Made by a program: the position numbers and the translations under genes. Below are positions 49,828 to 59,563 of a stretch of 64,000 nucleotides of DNA, one piece after another. The notes beneath the pieces were generated by a model that ran no database searches, had not been told where the DNA came from, and saw only the letters and a program-made list of their open reading frames with translations. This stretch comes from Lacunisphaera sp. (GTDB taxonomy: Bacteria > Verrucomicrobiota > Verrucomicrobiia > Opitutales > Opitutaceae). The DNA lies in contig JAQSCO010000057.1 of the NCBI GenBank assembly GCA_029945445.1, forward strand, positions 108,985-172,984, in the 5' to 3' direction. Position 1 is the stretch's first letter, and each line of letters starts with the position of its first letter.

Positions 49828-50853
49828 ATGAAATCTCTCCTTTTTCTCCTCTTGGCCCTCGTGTTGTTTGCAGGTTGTTCCAAGCAGACCGGCCCCGAAG
49901 CCGTCATCGGCGCCAATCTACCCCCGGCCAAGGTCCGGACCGCCACGGTCGGCGCGGAAATCATCGCCAGCCTCACCGAGGTCACCGGCACTGTCCGTCC
50001 GGTCCAGCGGGCCCAACTCGCCGCGAAGCTGATGGGCGCCATCGAGGAGATGCCCGTCACCCTCGGCCAACCCGTGCACGCCGGCGACCTGCTGGTGAAG
50101 ATTTCTGCCGGTGAGATCACCGCCCGCCTCGCCCAGGCCCAGGCGCAGCTCAACGTCGTCCGCCGCGATCTTGAGCGGGAGCGCGACCTCCTGCCCAAGG
50201 GCGCCAGCACCGCTGATATGGTGCGCGGCCTTGAGGATCGCTTCACCATGGCGCAGGCGATGGTGCGCGAGGCCGAAGTTATGCTGGGTTATGCTGAGAT
50301 CCGGGCGCCGTTCGATGGCGTCGTCGCCCGCAGATCCGCTCATCCCGGTGACATGGCCGCCCCGGGGATGGTGCTGCTCGAGGTCGAGGGCACCGCCGAT
50401 TTTCAGGTTGAGGTTGCGGTGCCGGACTCCCTTGCAGCCGGGCTCGTCCGCAACGCTGCGCTCAGCGTCGAGCTGCCCGCCACGGGCTTGAAGTTCACCG
50501 GCGCTGTCGCCGAGCTTTCTTCAGCAGCTGACACTCAGTCCCGTTCCGTGCTCGCGAAAATTTCCGTGCCCGCCGGCACCGTGGTGCATTCGGGCGAGTT
50601 CGCCCGGGTGCTACTGCCCGGCGCTCCAGTTCCCTCTCTCTTGGTCCCCGCCTCCGCCCTTTCTCCCCTCGGTCAGATGGAGCGTGTCTTTGTCGCCGGG
50701 ACCGGCCAGCGGGCGGTCCTCCGCCTGGTTAAATCCGGGGTGGTCCGGGGTGACCGCGTCGAGATCCTCGCCGGCCTCGATGCCGGCGAACAAGTCGTCG
50801 TCAATCCACCCGCGGGTCTCCGCGAAGGCCAGCTCCTCGAGATCCAGCCGTGA
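49828..50853 (+). CDS. RND efflux periplasmic adaptor (lipoprotein)
   Basis: A 341-residue membrane fusion protein anchored by a lipid: [10 protein letters not shown] (Cys17). It shows the HlyD-type split biotinyl/lipoyl half-motifs [37 protein letters not shown] and [21 protein letters not shown]..., a short coiled coil between, and a beta-barrel domain ([10 protein letters not shown]). The start ATG lies 14 bases after the TolC stop. The RND start overlaps its stop. Confidence 0.92.
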   Translation: MKSLLFLLLALVLFAGCSKQTGPEAVIGANLPPAKVRTATVGAEIIASLTEVTGTVRPVQRAQLAAKLMGAIEEMPVTLGQPVHAGDLLVKISAGEITARLAQAQAQLNVVRRDLERERDLLPKGASTADMVRGLEDRFTMAQAMVREAEVMLGYAEIRAPFDGVVARRSAHPGDMAAPGMVLLEVEGTADFQVEVAVPDSLAAGLVRNAALSVELPATGLKFTGAVAELSSAADTQSRSVLAKISVPAGTVVHSGEFARVLLPGAPVPSLLVPASALSPLGQMERVFVAGTGQRAVLRLVKSGVVRGDRVEILAGLDAGEQVVVNPPAGLREGQLLEIQP

Positions 50854-53800
50854 ACCCCTCCGCCTACTCCGTGTTTCCCGATCAGACGAAATATGGCTTC
50901 GCGGGCCGTCTGGCCGCGATGTTCATCAACTCCAAGCTGACGCCGATGATCGTGGCAGCCTCGCTGCTGCTCGGCTTCTTCGCCATCCTGATGCTGCCCC
51001 GCGAGGAGGAGCCGCAGATCAAGGTGCCGATGATCGACATCATGGTCGCCATGCCCGGCGCCTCCGCTGCTGAGGTGGAGAACCGCGTTACGCGCCCGAT
51101 GGAGAAACTTCTCTGGGAAATTGCCGGCGTCGAATACCTCTACTCCACCGCCAGCCCGGGCGGCAACATGACTATCGTCCGCTTCAAGGTTGGTACCGAC
51201 CTTGAGGCCGCGCTCATCCGCCTCAACCAGAAGCTGCAGGCCAACTTCGACCGCATTCCCCTCGGTGTCACCCCGCCGCTCGTCAAGCCGCGCACCATTG
51301 ACGATGTGCCCATCCTGGCCCTCACGTTTCACAGCGCGCGCTATGATCACGCCACGCTCCGCCGCGTCGCCGCGCAGGTCGACGACGCTATCAAGGTTCT
51401 GCCCGCGGTGGCTGAGACCACACTCATCGGCGGGCAGGCCCGCCTGATCCGCGTGCAACTGGATCCCGCCCGCCTGACGTCGCGCAATCTCAGCGCGGGC
51501 TACATCATCCCATTGCTCCAGCAGGCCAACGCCCAGACCCACACCGGGGCGCAGTCCGCCGCCAACCAAGAAACCCTCCTGCAGACCGGCACCTTCTTTC
51601 GTGACACCCGCGACGTCGGGGCCGTCGTGCTTGGAGTCTCCGACGGCCATCCCGTCTACCTGCGCGATGTCGCCACCATCACGGACGCCCCAGCCGAGCC
51701 CTCTGATTATGTCCTCTTCGGACGTGGCGGCGCCCAGCCGGCCGATGAGCAGGCAGCAGTCACCCTCAGCCTCGCCAAGCGTCCCGGTGCCAATGCCGTC
51801 GATGTCGTTTCTGCCGTCATCGCCAAGGTTGACGCCCTGAAGGGCACGCTGATCCCGGCCGATATCTCTGTTTCCGTCACCCGCAATTACGGCGCCACAG
51901 CGTCCGAGAAATCCAACGAGCTGCTCCTGCACATGGGGATCGCGGTCTTCGGCGTGGCGCTGCTCATCCTGCTCTTCCTCGGCTGGCGCGAGTCGCTCGT
52001 CGTGCTGCTGGCCATCCCGGTCACCCTCGGCCTGACGCTGCTGGTTTTCTACCTCTACGGCTATACCCTGAACCGCATCACGCTCTTCGCGCTGATCTTC
52101 TCCATCGGCATCCTGGTGGACGACGCGATCGTCGTGGTGGAAAATATCGTCCGCCACCTGGGCCTGCCGAGTTGCCGCCGCAAGCGCCTGCTCCAGATCG
52201 CCGTCGAGGCCGTCGACGAGGTCGGCAACCCGACCATCCTCGCGACCTGGGCCGTCATTGCGGCCGTTCTCCCGATGGCCTTCGTGAGCGGCCTGATGGG
52301 CCCTTATATGCGCCCGATCCCGATCGGCTCGAGCGCCGCCATGATCTTCTCTCTCCTGGTTGCCTTCGTGGTCACGCCGTGGGCCGCCCTGCAGATGCTC
52401 CGCGGCCACGCCAAGTCCGACCCCAACGCCGCCGGCTTTGTCGATGCCCCGCTCACTGAGGAGGAGGAGGCCGCCGATGAGACAATGCCTGACACCGCCT
52501 TCACGCGCCTCTATCAGCGCTTCATGCAGCCGCTGCTGTCGCACCGCGGTTGGCGCTGGGCGTTTCTTGTCGTGGTGGCCGCCGCCACCGTCGGCGCCAT
52601 GGCCCTCGTTGGGGTTGGCGCGGTGAAGGTGAAGATGCTGCCCTTCGACAACAAGTCGGAGTTCCAGGTGATCCTCAACATGCCCGAGGGCAGCACACTG
52701 GAGCAGACTGCCCGCGTGGCCCGTGAGATGGCCGCCGCCATCCGCTCCGAGCCCGAGGTGCGCGACTACCAGGTCTACGCCGGCACCGCTTCGCCCTTTA
52801 ATTTCAACGGCCTCGTTCGTCACTATTTCATGCGCCGCGGCTCCAATGTGGCCGACCTCCAGGTTAATCTCCTGCCCAAGCACGAGCGCAGCGCCCAGAG
52901 CCACGATATCGCCAAGCGCGTCCGCCCGCGACTCACCGTCATCGCGGAGAAGTTCGGCGCCGTCGTGGTCGTCGCCGAGGTGCCGCCCGGCCCGCCCGTG
53001 CTTTCCACGCTTGTCGCCGAAGTCTACGGCCCGACCGAGGACGCCCGCCTCAAGCTCGCCGCCAAGGTCCGCGACATCTACCGCGCGACGCCGGGCGTCG
53101 TTGACATCGACTGGTATGTCGAGGACCGGCAGCCCAAGACCGTTTTCCACATCGACAAGGAAAAGGCCGCGCTCCGCGGGATCACCGAGGCCGCCATCGC
53201 GCGCACCATCCAACTTGCCGTGCAGGGTTACCCGGTGACTCTGCTCCACGCGCCCGCCGACCGGGAAGACGTGAAAGTCGTCCTGGAGGTGCCTCGGGCC
53301 CAGCGCGCCCGGCCCGACGACCTGCTTGCCCTTTCCGTTCGTTCCGAGATGAACCCGATGGCCCCGCTCGTGCCGCTGCGCGAACTCGTCACCGTCGAGT
53401 CAACCCTGGGTGAGCGGAACATCTACCACAAAAACCTCCAGAACGTCACCTACGTCACGGCTGATGTCGCCGGGGTCGTCGAGAGTCCGGTCTACGCCAT
53501 CTTCGCCATGAACCGCGAACTCGCGCAACTCGACGGCCGCGACTTCGGTGGCACGCAGCGCGAGGTGAAGATCTACAACGCCACGATGCCTACCGATGAC
53601 CACGAACCCGCCATGAAGTGGGACGGCGAATGGCAGGTCACCCTCGAGGTCTTCCGCGACCTTGGCCTGGCCTTCGCCGCGGTGTGCATCCTGATCTACA
53701 TGCTCATGGTCGGCTGGTTTAAGAACTACTCCACGCCGCTCATTGTGATGACGGTGATTCCATTCTCCCTGGTCGGCATCCTGCCCGCGCACGCCCTGAT

Positions 53801-54176
53801 GGGCGCCTTCTTTACCGCCACGTCGATGATCGGCTTCATGGCCGGCGCCGGTATCGTGGTCCGCAACTCGATCATCCTCGTGGATTTCATCGAGCTGCGC
53901 CTCAGTCACGGCCGCACCCTGGCCGAAGCCTGCCTCGAGTCCGGCGCCGTGCGCTTCCGCCCGATGATGCTCACGGCGTTCGCCGTGGTAGTCGGCGGCC
54001 TCGTTATCCTCGCCGATCCCATTTTTCAGGGCCTGGCCATCTCCCTGCTCTTCGGCGCTATCGCCTCGCTGGTCATCAGTCCGCTCGCCGTGCCGCTCAT
54101 CTACTACATGACCCACGCCGGCCGCACCCCCAAGCCCGCACCCGCTCCTGACGCCAACTGCGACACTCCTGCATGA
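50850..54176 (+). CDS. RND efflux transporter permease
   Basis: A 1108-residue inner-membrane pump with 12 helices and two large periplasmic loops. The N-terminal part reads [53 protein letters not shown]; the proton-relay helix is [17 protein letters not shown]. An acidic cytoplasmic insert ([17 protein letters not shown]) lies between the halves. It resembles HAE1-type pumps more than metal CusA-type, as no Met cluster is evident, but the substrate cannot be assigned. The start is GTG overlapping the adaptor stop (GTGA). Confidence 0.95.
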   Translation: MNPSAYSVFPDQTKYGFAGRLAAMFINSKLTPMIVAASLLLGFFAILMLPREEEPQIKVPMIDIMVAMPGASAAEVENRVTRPMEKLLWEIAGVEYLYSTASPGGNMTIVRFKVGTDLEAALIRLNQKLQANFDRIPLGVTPPLVKPRTIDDVPILALTFHSARYDHATLRRVAAQVDDAIKVLPAVAETTLIGGQARLIRVQLDPARLTSRNLSAGYIIPLLQQANAQTHTGAQSAANQETLLQTGTFFRDTRDVGAVVLGVSDGHPVYLRDVATITDAPAEPSDYVLFGRGGAQPADEQAAVTLSLAKRPGANAVDVVSAVIAKVDALKGTLIPADISVSVTRNYGATASEKSNELLLHMGIAVFGVALLILLFLGWRESLVVLLAIPVTLGLTLLVFYLYGYTLNRITLFALIFSIGILVDDAIVVVENIVRHLGLPSCRRKRLLQIAVEAVDEVGNPTILATWAVIAAVLPMAFVSGLMGPYMRPIPIGSSAAMIFSLLVAFVVTPWAALQMLRGHAKSDPNAAGFVDAPLTEEEEAADETMPDTAFTRLYQRFMQPLLSHRGWRWAFLVVVAAATVGAMALVGVGAVKVKMLPFDNKSEFQVILNMPEGSTLEQTARVAREMAAAIRSEPEVRDYQVYAGTASPFNFNGLVRHYFMRRGSNVADLQVNLLPKHERSAQSHDIAKRVRPRLTVIAEKFGAVVVVAEVPPGPPVLSTLVAEVYGPTEDARLKLAAKVRDIYRATPGVVDIDWYVEDRQPKTVFHIDKEKAALRGITEAAIARTIQLAVQGYPVTLLHAPADREDVKVVLEVPRAQRARPDDLLALSVRSEMNPMAPLVPLRELVTVESTLGERNIYHKNLQNVTYVTADVAGVVESPVYAIFAMNRELAQLDGRDFGGTQREVKIYNATMPTDDHEPAMKWDGEWQVTLEVFRDLGLAFAAVCILIYMLMVGWFKNYSTPLIVMTVIPFSLVGILPAHALMGAFFTATSMIGFMAGAGIVVRNSIILVDFIELRLSHGRTLAEACLESGAVRFRPMMLTAFAVVVGGLVILADPIFQGLAISLLFGAIASLVISPLAVPLIYYMTHAGRTPKPAPAPDANCDTPA

Positions 54177-54580
54177 ACTTCCTCCTCACTCTCTTCGCCC
54201 TCCTCGCCGTTGCCTTCGTGGTGCGCACGCTCTGGCGCGCCCGTCCGCAAATCAAGCCTGAGGCCCTCCGGGCCGCGCTCAAGGCCGGTACCGCCGTCCT
54301 CATCGACGTGCGCGAGCCGTCCGAATGGCCCACCACCGGCGTGGCCAAACACGCTGCGCTCCTGCCCCTGAGCGATCTCCGCGGTTCACGCGGGCAATGG
54401 CATTCCTTCCTCGAGAGAAACCACGGCAAGCAGCTTCTTCTCTACTGCCTCTCGGGTAGCCGCTCCGCGTCCGCCGCCGCCCAGCTCCGCCGCGAAGGGC
54501 TCGATGCCCTCAATGCCGGCTCCCTCGCCGCCCTCGACCGCGCCGGTTTGCCCGTCTGCCGGCCCAAAGGTCTCCGCTGA
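54173..54580 (+). CDS. Membrane-anchored rhodanese-like protein
   Basis: A 135-residue protein with an N-terminal membrane helix ([18 protein letters not shown]) and a rhodanese domain carrying the active-site loop [12 protein letters not shown] (catalytic Cys) and [15 protein letters not shown]. Its ATG overlaps the RND stop (ATGA), so it is translated with the pump. Rhodaneses transfer sulfane sulfur, which hints at persulfide or thiosulfate handling by this cluster. Confidence 0.92.
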   Translation: MNFLLTLFALLAVAFVVRTLWRARPQIKPEALRAALKAGTAVLIDVREPSEWPTTGVAKHAALLPLSDLRGSRGQWHSFLERNHGKQLLLYCLSGSRSASAAAQLRREGLDALNAGSLAALDRAGLPVCRPKGLR

Positions 54581-54617
54581 CCACCCCGTCCTTTTTCCTC
54601 AACCCCGAATCCATCCC

Positions 54618-54818
54618 ATGAAACCCAATGTTGGCGGCATCGACCGCATCCTCCGTTACCTCGTCGGCCTCTCCCTGCTCGGCGCGGGCTTCTACTTCAA
54701 ATCTTGGTGGGGCCTCGTCGGCCTCGTGCCCATCATCACCGCCACCTTCCGCTTCTGCCCGGCCTACCTGCCCTTCGGCCTGAACACCTGTGCGGTGACA
54801 CCGGAGAAGAAGGCATAA
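54618..54818 (+). CDS. DUF2892 membrane protein, second copy
   Basis: A 66-residue protein starting MKPNVGGIDRILRYLVGLSLLGAG, with two helices and the end FRFCPAYLPFGLNTC typical of DUF2892 proteins next to rhodanese genes. It is distinct from the first copy at 48078-48305, being shorter and with the GLNTC motif. Confidence 0.9.
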   Translation: MKPNVGGIDRILRYLVGLSLLGAGFYFKSWWGLVGLVPIITATFRFCPAYLPFGLNTCAVTPEKKA

Positions 54819-54903
54819 GCCACCGCCGAGGCGTGCTCCTCATTCCCGGATTGCGGCCGGCGGTGCCTTGCGCCGTTGGTCGTCGGGGCTGGTTTTGACT
54901 CTC

Positions 54904-55860
54904 ATGTGGACCTGGGCTGAATGGATTGCCGACGCGGTGCTGCGGGTGACCGGGCTGGATCCGGCGGCGGGCCCGGGCGCGGTGCTGCATTTTTTCGTCT
55001 ACGATCTGTTGAAGATCACCGTGTTGATCGCCGGCGTGGCCTTCCTCATGGCGCTGATCCGCGGGGCCCTGCCGTTGGAAAAAATCCGCCGCGGCCTGGA
55101 CCGTCCCGGCGGCCGGCTCCTGGGTTACCCCGCCGCGGCGCTCTTCGGCGCGCTGACGCCCTTTTGCTCCTGCTCTTCCGTGCCGGTCTTCCTCGGCTTC
55201 GTGCAGGCGCGCTTTCCCATCGGGGTGGCCTTCGCCTTCCTGATCACCTCACCGCTGGTCAACGAAATTGCGGTCGCCCTGCTGGCCGCGGTCTTTGGCT
55301 GGAAGTTCGCGCTGGCCTACGCGATGTCAGGGATCGGCCTCGGCATCGCCGGCGGGCTGACCCTCACGCTGCTGCACGCAGAACGCTGGCTGGTGCCCGG
55401 CGCCGTGGCGCCCGCGGGGGAGGAGGAAGAGGCCCCGCTGCACGGCTGGAGGGCCCGGTTGCGGGATGCCGCCGCGACCAGCGGCCACATTCTGCGCAAG
55501 ATCGCGCCGTGGCTGGTGGGCTCGCTGGCGCTCGGCGCCTCCCTGCACGGGTTCGTGCCCGAGGGGTTTTTCCAGAAATTGTTTGCCGGCCGCAGTGCGT
55601 GGACGGTTCCACTGGCTTCGCTGGCCGGGCTGCCGCTCTATGTCAGCGCCAACGCGACGGTGCCGCTGCTCGAGGCCTTTGTGGCCAAGGGTGTGCCGCT
55701 CGGCACCGCGCTGGCCTTCCTGCTTTCGGCCGTGGGGGTGTCTTTGCCCGAGCTGATCATGCTCCGCAGTGTGATGACCGTCAGGTTGCTGGTGGTCTTT
55801 TCCCTGGTGGTGGTGGTGGGCACCACGCTGATTGGCTGGCTCTTCAACGCCCTGCAGTGA
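54904..55860 (+). CDS. Permease with CPFCSCS-type motif (ArsP/DUF318 family)
   Basis: A 318-residue inner-membrane protein with ~8 helices and the signature LTPFCSCSSVPVFLGF, repeated in modified form as LASLAGLPLYVSANATVPLLEAF in the second half. Relatives include ArsP (organoarsenical export) and SO_0444-type Cu/Zn permeases; the substrate here is unknown. The ATG at 54904 is used; a TTG 12 codons upstream is less likely. It ends the ArsR-associated cluster. Confidence 0.85.
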   Translation: MWTWAEWIADAVLRVTGLDPAAGPGAVLHFFVYDLLKITVLIAGVAFLMALIRGALPLEKIRRGLDRPGGRLLGYPAAALFGALTPFCSCSSVPVFLGFVQARFPIGVAFAFLITSPLVNEIAVALLAAVFGWKFALAYAMSGIGLGIAGGLTLTLLHAERWLVPGAVAPAGEEEEAPLHGWRARLRDAAATSGHILRKIAPWLVGSLALGASLHGFVPEGFFQKLFAGRSAWTVPLASLAGLPLYVSANATVPLLEAFVAKGVPLGTALAFLLSAVGVSLPELIMLRSVMTVRLLVVFSLVVVVGTTLIGWLFNALQ

Positions 55861-55864
55861 TGCG

Positions 55865-55982
55865 GCCCGGGACCCGCTCCTGTAATACGGACGAACAGCT
55901 GAAGTAATTTGTGCCCGGGCAGGCCGACGCGATGCCGACTTCGGGTGGTTTCCTGCGCAGACTCGGTGCAACCAAACCACCC
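55865..55982 (+). promoter_or_regulatory. Structured leader of cystathionine gamma-synthase-family gene
   Basis: Two strong helices fill the 123-base gap. Stem A: GCCCGGG (55865-55871) with CCCGGGC (55914-55920). Stem B: GGGTGGTTT (55943-55951) with AAACCACCC (55974-55982), containing an inner TGCGC/GTGCA hairpin. Stem B ends one base before the ATG and would mask the translation start. The arrangement suggests a riboswitch or attenuator responding to sulfur amino acids, but it matches no riboswitch class I can name with confidence. Confidence 0.5.
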
Positions 55983-55983
55983 C

Positions 55984-57282
55984 ATGTCAAAATTGACCGA
56001 GGCCGAATCCGCCCGGCTGCACCCCGAGACTCTCGCCCTCAGCCATGGCTTTGACCCGTGGCTGAGCGAGGGCGCCGTGAAGCCGCCGGTGTTCCTCACC
56101 TCCACCTTCGCCTTCAAGTGCGCCGCCGACGGCAAGCGTTTCTTCGCCTGGGCCCACGGCGAGGGCACACCGCCACCCCGCCGGGAGCAGGGCCTCATCT
56201 ACTCCCGCATCAACAACCCGAACCTCGAGATCCTCGAGGACCGCGTCGCCGCTTGGGAGGGCATGAAGGATGCCTACAGTTTCTCGAGCGGCATGGCCGC
56301 CATCGCCACGACCCTCCTCGCCACCCACCGGCCGGGGGACGAGATGATTGTCTGCGCGCCGGTCTACGGCGGCACCGACTCACTCATCCATCATTTCCTG
56401 AAGAGCTTTGGCATCGCGGCGCACTTCGTGCCGGCGGGCGTCCATGCCCCGGCGCGGGCGGAGCCGCTGATCACGGCGCGCACCCGGTCGATCTTCATTG
56501 AGAGCCCGGCGAACCCCAACAACCGGCTCACCGACATCGGCCGCATGAAGGAACTCGCGCTGCACCATGCGCCCGCGGCGCCCGGTGCGGTCACCGGCCG
56601 TATCCTCGTGATCGTCGACAACACGATGGCGGGGCCCGTCTTCGCCCAACCCGCGAAGGTCGGCGCGGACATCGTGCTGTATTCCGCCACAAAATTCATC
56701 GGCGGTCACTCGGACGTGGTCGGCGGAATCGCCCTCGCCAACGACCCCGTCCTGCTGGCCGCCCTCGCGCAACACCGCGCGCTGCTCGGCGGCATGCCCA
56801 ATCCCTACACGGCGTGGCTGCTGACCCGCTCCCTCGAGACCCTCAAGATCCGCGCCGAGCAACAGCAGCGCAACGCGCAGCACGTGGCCGTGTTCCTCGC
56901 GTCCCACCCGAAGGTGCGCCAAGTCTGCTATCTCGGACTGCTCGCGCCGGCCGACCCCGAATACGCCATCTACCGGAAACAGCACACCGGACCGGGCTCG
57001 CTCATCTCTTTCTATATCCGCGGCGGCGAGCCCGAGGCCTTTGCGTTCCTCGACCACCTCAAGGTGTTCAAGCTCGCCGTTTCGCTCGGCTCCACCGAAT
57101 CGCTGGCGCAGCACCCGGCGGCCATGACCCACTCGGGGCTCACGCCGGACGACCGGTGCAGCAGCGGCATCACCGAGGATCTGGTGCGGCTTTCCATTGG
57201 GATCGAGAACCACGAGGACCTGATCTGGGACCTGCGCCAGGCCCTGGACCAGGGTGAACCTGGGCGCGCAGTTCCAGCATGA
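55984..57282 (+). CDS. Cystathionine gamma-synthase family PLP enzyme
   Basis: A 432-residue Cys/Met-metabolism PLP enzyme of the transsulfuration family. The PLP Lys is in YSATKFIGGHSDVVGG, the cofactor phosphate site in FSSGMAAIATTLL, and the Tyr/Arg pair in LIYSRINNPNLEILE. The N-terminal SEGAVKPPVFLTSTFAFK is characteristic of a ~430-residue subgroup annotated only as cystathionine gamma-synthase family, so synthase, lyase or methionine gamma-lyase activity is undecided. A hairpin overlaps its translation start region. Confidence 0.92.
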   Translation: MSKLTEAESARLHPETLALSHGFDPWLSEGAVKPPVFLTSTFAFKCAADGKRFFAWAHGEGTPPPRREQGLIYSRINNPNLEILEDRVAAWEGMKDAYSFSSGMAAIATTLLATHRPGDEMIVCAPVYGGTDSLIHHFLKSFGIAAHFVPAGVHAPARAEPLITARTRSIFIESPANPNNRLTDIGRMKELALHHAPAAPGAVTGRILVIVDNTMAGPVFAQPAKVGADIVLYSATKFIGGHSDVVGGIALANDPVLLAALAQHRALLGGMPNPYTAWLLTRSLETLKIRAEQQQRNAQHVAVFLASHPKVRQVCYLGLLAPADPEYAIYRKQHTGPGSLISFYIRGGEPEAFAFLDHLKVFKLAVSLGSTESLAQHPAAMTHSGLTPDDRCSSGITEDLVRLSIGIENHEDLIWDLRQALDQGEPGRAVPA

Positions 57283-57360
57283 GCGATGCCCGCCGCTGCG
57301 CATGAATTGTCTTTTCCTCCTCCCAGTGACTTCCTCCTGCTGAAGGTATATACTGAACCC

Positions 57361-58026
57361 ATGAAAACTACCCCCGCCCTTTTCCTTCTTTCCTTGCTGC
57401 TTGGTGTCCGCGTGCTGGGGATCGCGCCGGATGAACCGCTCGCCCAGTTGCAATTCACCTGGGTGGACCCCGCTGATCCCGCCGTGGCCACCATCCGGCA
57501 GGCCGGGGAGAAGACGATCCAGCTGGTCGGCGGCCGCTTGATTTCGGAGGTCAACCAGGTGCTCGCCGCCAAGGGCGCGGAGGAAGCTATTGATGTGCTG
57601 CACTTGAAAACCCTTTCGCTCCCGGCGTCGGCTCCCGGCCAGCCGGTCATCATCGCCGTCAAGCGCACCAGCCTCCGCATCCGCAACCTGGTCAATGCAC
57701 CCGACAGCGCCGACCTGGCCGCGCTGATGTCTATCGAGAAGGAATTGATGGATGGCAACAACCCGCCCAAGGTACTCGTGCAGCATGTCGCAGCCTCGGG
57801 CCTGATCCCGGCAGAATGGCGCGTCTATCGGCCCATTGGTGTCGTGTCCGCCTGCCTCGTGTGCCACGGCCCCGCCGACTCACTCTTGCCCAGCGTGAAG
57901 GCCAAGCTTGCGCGGCTTTATCCCGCGGACCATGCCCTTAATTACGCCACCTACGACTGGCGCGGCGTCATCCGGGTCTCCATCGTGGCGGCCGCCGTCG
58001 CCCCCGGCAAAAAAACCCAACCCTGA
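57361..58026 (+). CDS. Exported c-type haem protein, DUF3365 (Tll0287-like)
   Basis: A 221-residue protein with signal peptide (LFLLSLLLGVRVLG) and a Tll0287-like domain. A single haem-attachment motif CLVCHG lies near residue 165, and RIRNLVNAPDSAD plus YRPIGVVSACLVCH are typical for the family. These proteins are proposed redox or gas/ligand sensors in the periplasm. The rhodanese gene follows five bases later, suggesting one transcript. Confidence 0.88.
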   Translation: MKTTPALFLLSLLLGVRVLGIAPDEPLAQLQFTWVDPADPAVATIRQAGEKTIQLVGGRLISEVNQVLAAKGAEEAIDVLHLKTLSLPASAPGQPVIIAVKRTSLRIRNLVNAPDSADLAALMSIEKELMDGNNPPKVLVQHVAASGLIPAEWRVYRPIGVVSACLVCHGPADSLLPSVKAKLARLYPADHALNYATYDWRGVIRVSIVAAAVAPGKKTQP

Positions 58027-58031
58027 CCAGC

Positions 58032-58439
58032 ATGCGCCGCCTCCTCACCCTCTTCAGCCTCAGCTTCATCACCGCGCTCGCCGCCGACGTGCCGCCAGTC
58101 ACGCCGGTGGCGGCCGCCAAGCTCGTCGCCGCGGGCACAGCCGTGCTGGTGGATGTGCGCGAACCGGCCGAATGGGCCGAGACCGGCGTCGCCGCCCCGG
58201 CCGTGCTGCTGCCCAAGAGCGCGTTTGACGCAGATCAGGCGGGCGACTGGAAACCCTTCCTGGAAAAATCCCGCGGCAAGGAAATCATCCTCTACTGTCG
58301 CTCCGGCCGGCGCTCCGCCGCCGTGGCCGCGGTTCTTGCCACCCAGGGCTTCACGGTGGCCAACGCCGGCGGGTTCAAGGATTGGCAGGCGGCCGGACTG
58401 CCGGTGCGCCCGGTCACACCCCCACCACCCAAAAATTGA
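58032..58439 (+). CDS. Exported rhodanese-like protein
   Basis: A 135-residue periplasmic sulfurtransferase: signal peptide (LLTLFSLSFITALAA), VLVDVREPAEWAETG and the active-site loop YCRSGRRSAAVA. It ends in a Pro-rich tail. It is similar in size and layout to the membrane-anchored rhodanese at 54173-54580, so they are probably paralogues acting at different places. Confidence 0.92.
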   Translation: MRRLLTLFSLSFITALAADVPPVTPVAAAKLVAAGTAVLVDVREPAEWAETGVAAPAVLLPKSAFDADQAGDWKPFLEKSRGKEIILYCRSGRRSAAVAAVLATQGFTVANAGGFKDWQAAGLPVRPVTPPPPKN

Positions 58440-58445
58440 TCGCGC

Positions 58446-58685
58446 TTGGACTCCTCCAGCCTGTTCGCGCAAGGTAAAGGCTATCCGGTGCCGGCGCTGG
58501 TTGAAATTATCCAGCCATGTTCCGAGGCCTGCGTGTGTTTCCAGCGCCTGCCCGGCGCCGGTTGGTCGGACTACGGCCTCTGCACGAACCCGCGGTCGGC
58601 GTCCTGCGGCTTCCCGGCGCTCATCGGCCAGGAATGCCGCGTTTACCGGCCGGCCGGGCCGGGGGCTCACCCCCGCCAAGTCTGA
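58446..58685 (+). CDS. Cysteine-rich small protein, 79 aa
   Basis: Starting at TTG (58446), the protein has seven Cys in IIQPCSEACVCFQRLPGAG, YGLCTN, SASCGFP and GQECRVYRP. Such spacing suggests metal binding or several disulfides. No signal peptide is visible. It follows the exported rhodanese by six bases and overlaps the 3' end of the convergent methyltransferase gene by 19 bases. The start codon is unsure and no family is recognised. Confidence 0.5.
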   Translation: MDSSSLFAQGKGYPVPALVEIIQPCSEACVCFQRLPGAGWSDYGLCTNPRSASCGFPALIGQECRVYRPAGPGAHPRQV

Positions 58686-59560
58686 AGCCGGTGCGCCTGC
58701 ACGAGGCACACGCAGTCCTCGCCGTCCGCCGTGTGCAGCCAGTGCAGGTCCAGCTCGGGAAAGGCCCGGTCCATGGCCAGGCGCAGGCCGCCGACCTCGA
58801 GCACCACGATGCCGTGCGGCTGCAGCCGGTCGCGTGACTGGCGCAGCAGCTTGCGGATGACATCGAGCCCGTCGCGGCCGCCGTCGAGCGCCAGCGCGGG
58901 CTCGTTCTTGAACTCGGCCGGCAGGTCGCGCAGCTCGCGCGTCGGCACATAGGGCGGGTTGCTGAGGATGAGGTCGTATTTCACGCGCGGCACGGCGTCG
59001 AACACGTCGGAGTGGAACAGCTTCACGCGCGCGGTCAGGTGGTGGGCTGCGATGTTGAACTTCGCCACCGCCGCCGCGTCGGGCGAAAGCTCGATCGCAT
59101 CGATCTTCGCCGCCGGGAACTGGTGCGCGAGCAGGATGGCGAGGCAGCCCGAGCCGGTGCACACGTCGACCGCGCGCTTCACCGGTTTTTTCGCCGGCAG
59201 CCAGTGCGGCAGCTGCTCCGGGATTATTTCCAGGAAATAGGAGCGCGGGATGATGACCCGCTCGTCCACGTAGAAGCGGTGCTCGCCGAGCCAGGCCTCG
59301 CGCGTGAGGTAGGCCGCGGGCACATGCTCCTCCAGCCGGCGGCGGAACAGCGCCCCGAGGCGCGTATTTTCATCGGGCGTGGTTTTCCGGCGCAACACGG
59401 CGGGCTTGCTGTCGAGCGGCAGCTCGAGCCCGCGCAGCAGCAGGTAGAGCGCCTCGTCGTGCGCGGTGGTCGCCACCTGGCCGAGCGCGACCTTGCGCCG
59501 GGCGTATTGTTTTTCCGCCCACGAGAGCCACTCGCCGATGGTGCGGGGTTGCGTGGCCAT
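58667..59560 (-). CDS. prmB: N5-glutamine methyltransferase (PrmB/PrmC family)
   Basis: A 297-residue SAM-dependent methyltransferase. The catalytic motif is LILSNPPYV and the SAM site is AVDVCTGSGCLAILLA. The segment VPAAYLTREAWLGEHRFYVDERVIIPRSYFLEII matches PrmB, which modifies ribosomal protein L3, better than PrmC, which modifies release factors; the two are close enough that PrmC cannot be excluded. It is the last gene of a minus-strand group with the rhomboid-like and TPR genes. Confidence 0.88.
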   Translation of the reverse strand: MATQPRTIGEWLSWAEKQYARRKVALGQVATTAHDEALYLLLRGLELPLDSKPAVLRRKTTPDENTRLGALFRRRLEEHVPAAYLTREAWLGEHRFYVDERVIIPRSYFLEIIPEQLPHWLPAKKPVKRAVDVCTGSGCLAILLAHQFPAAKIDAIELSPDAAAVAKFNIAAHHLTARVKLFHSDVFDAVPRVKYDLILSNPPYVPTRELRDLPAEFKNEPALALDGGRDGLDVIRKLLRQSRDRLQPHGIVVLEVGGLRLAMDRAFPELDLHWLHTADGEDCVCLVQAHRLQTWRG

Positions 59561-59563
59561 GGC

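Noticed and set aside
50673-53249. 858-codon open frame antisense to the RND gene
   Set aside because: No recognisable domains, composition biased to Gly/Asp/His/Arg, and fully explained by the codon pattern of the RND gene.
55861-55983. Naming the leader as a known SAM riboswitch class
   Set aside because: I could not match the conserved core of SAM-I, SAM-II or SAH riboswitches, so only a generic structured leader is reported.
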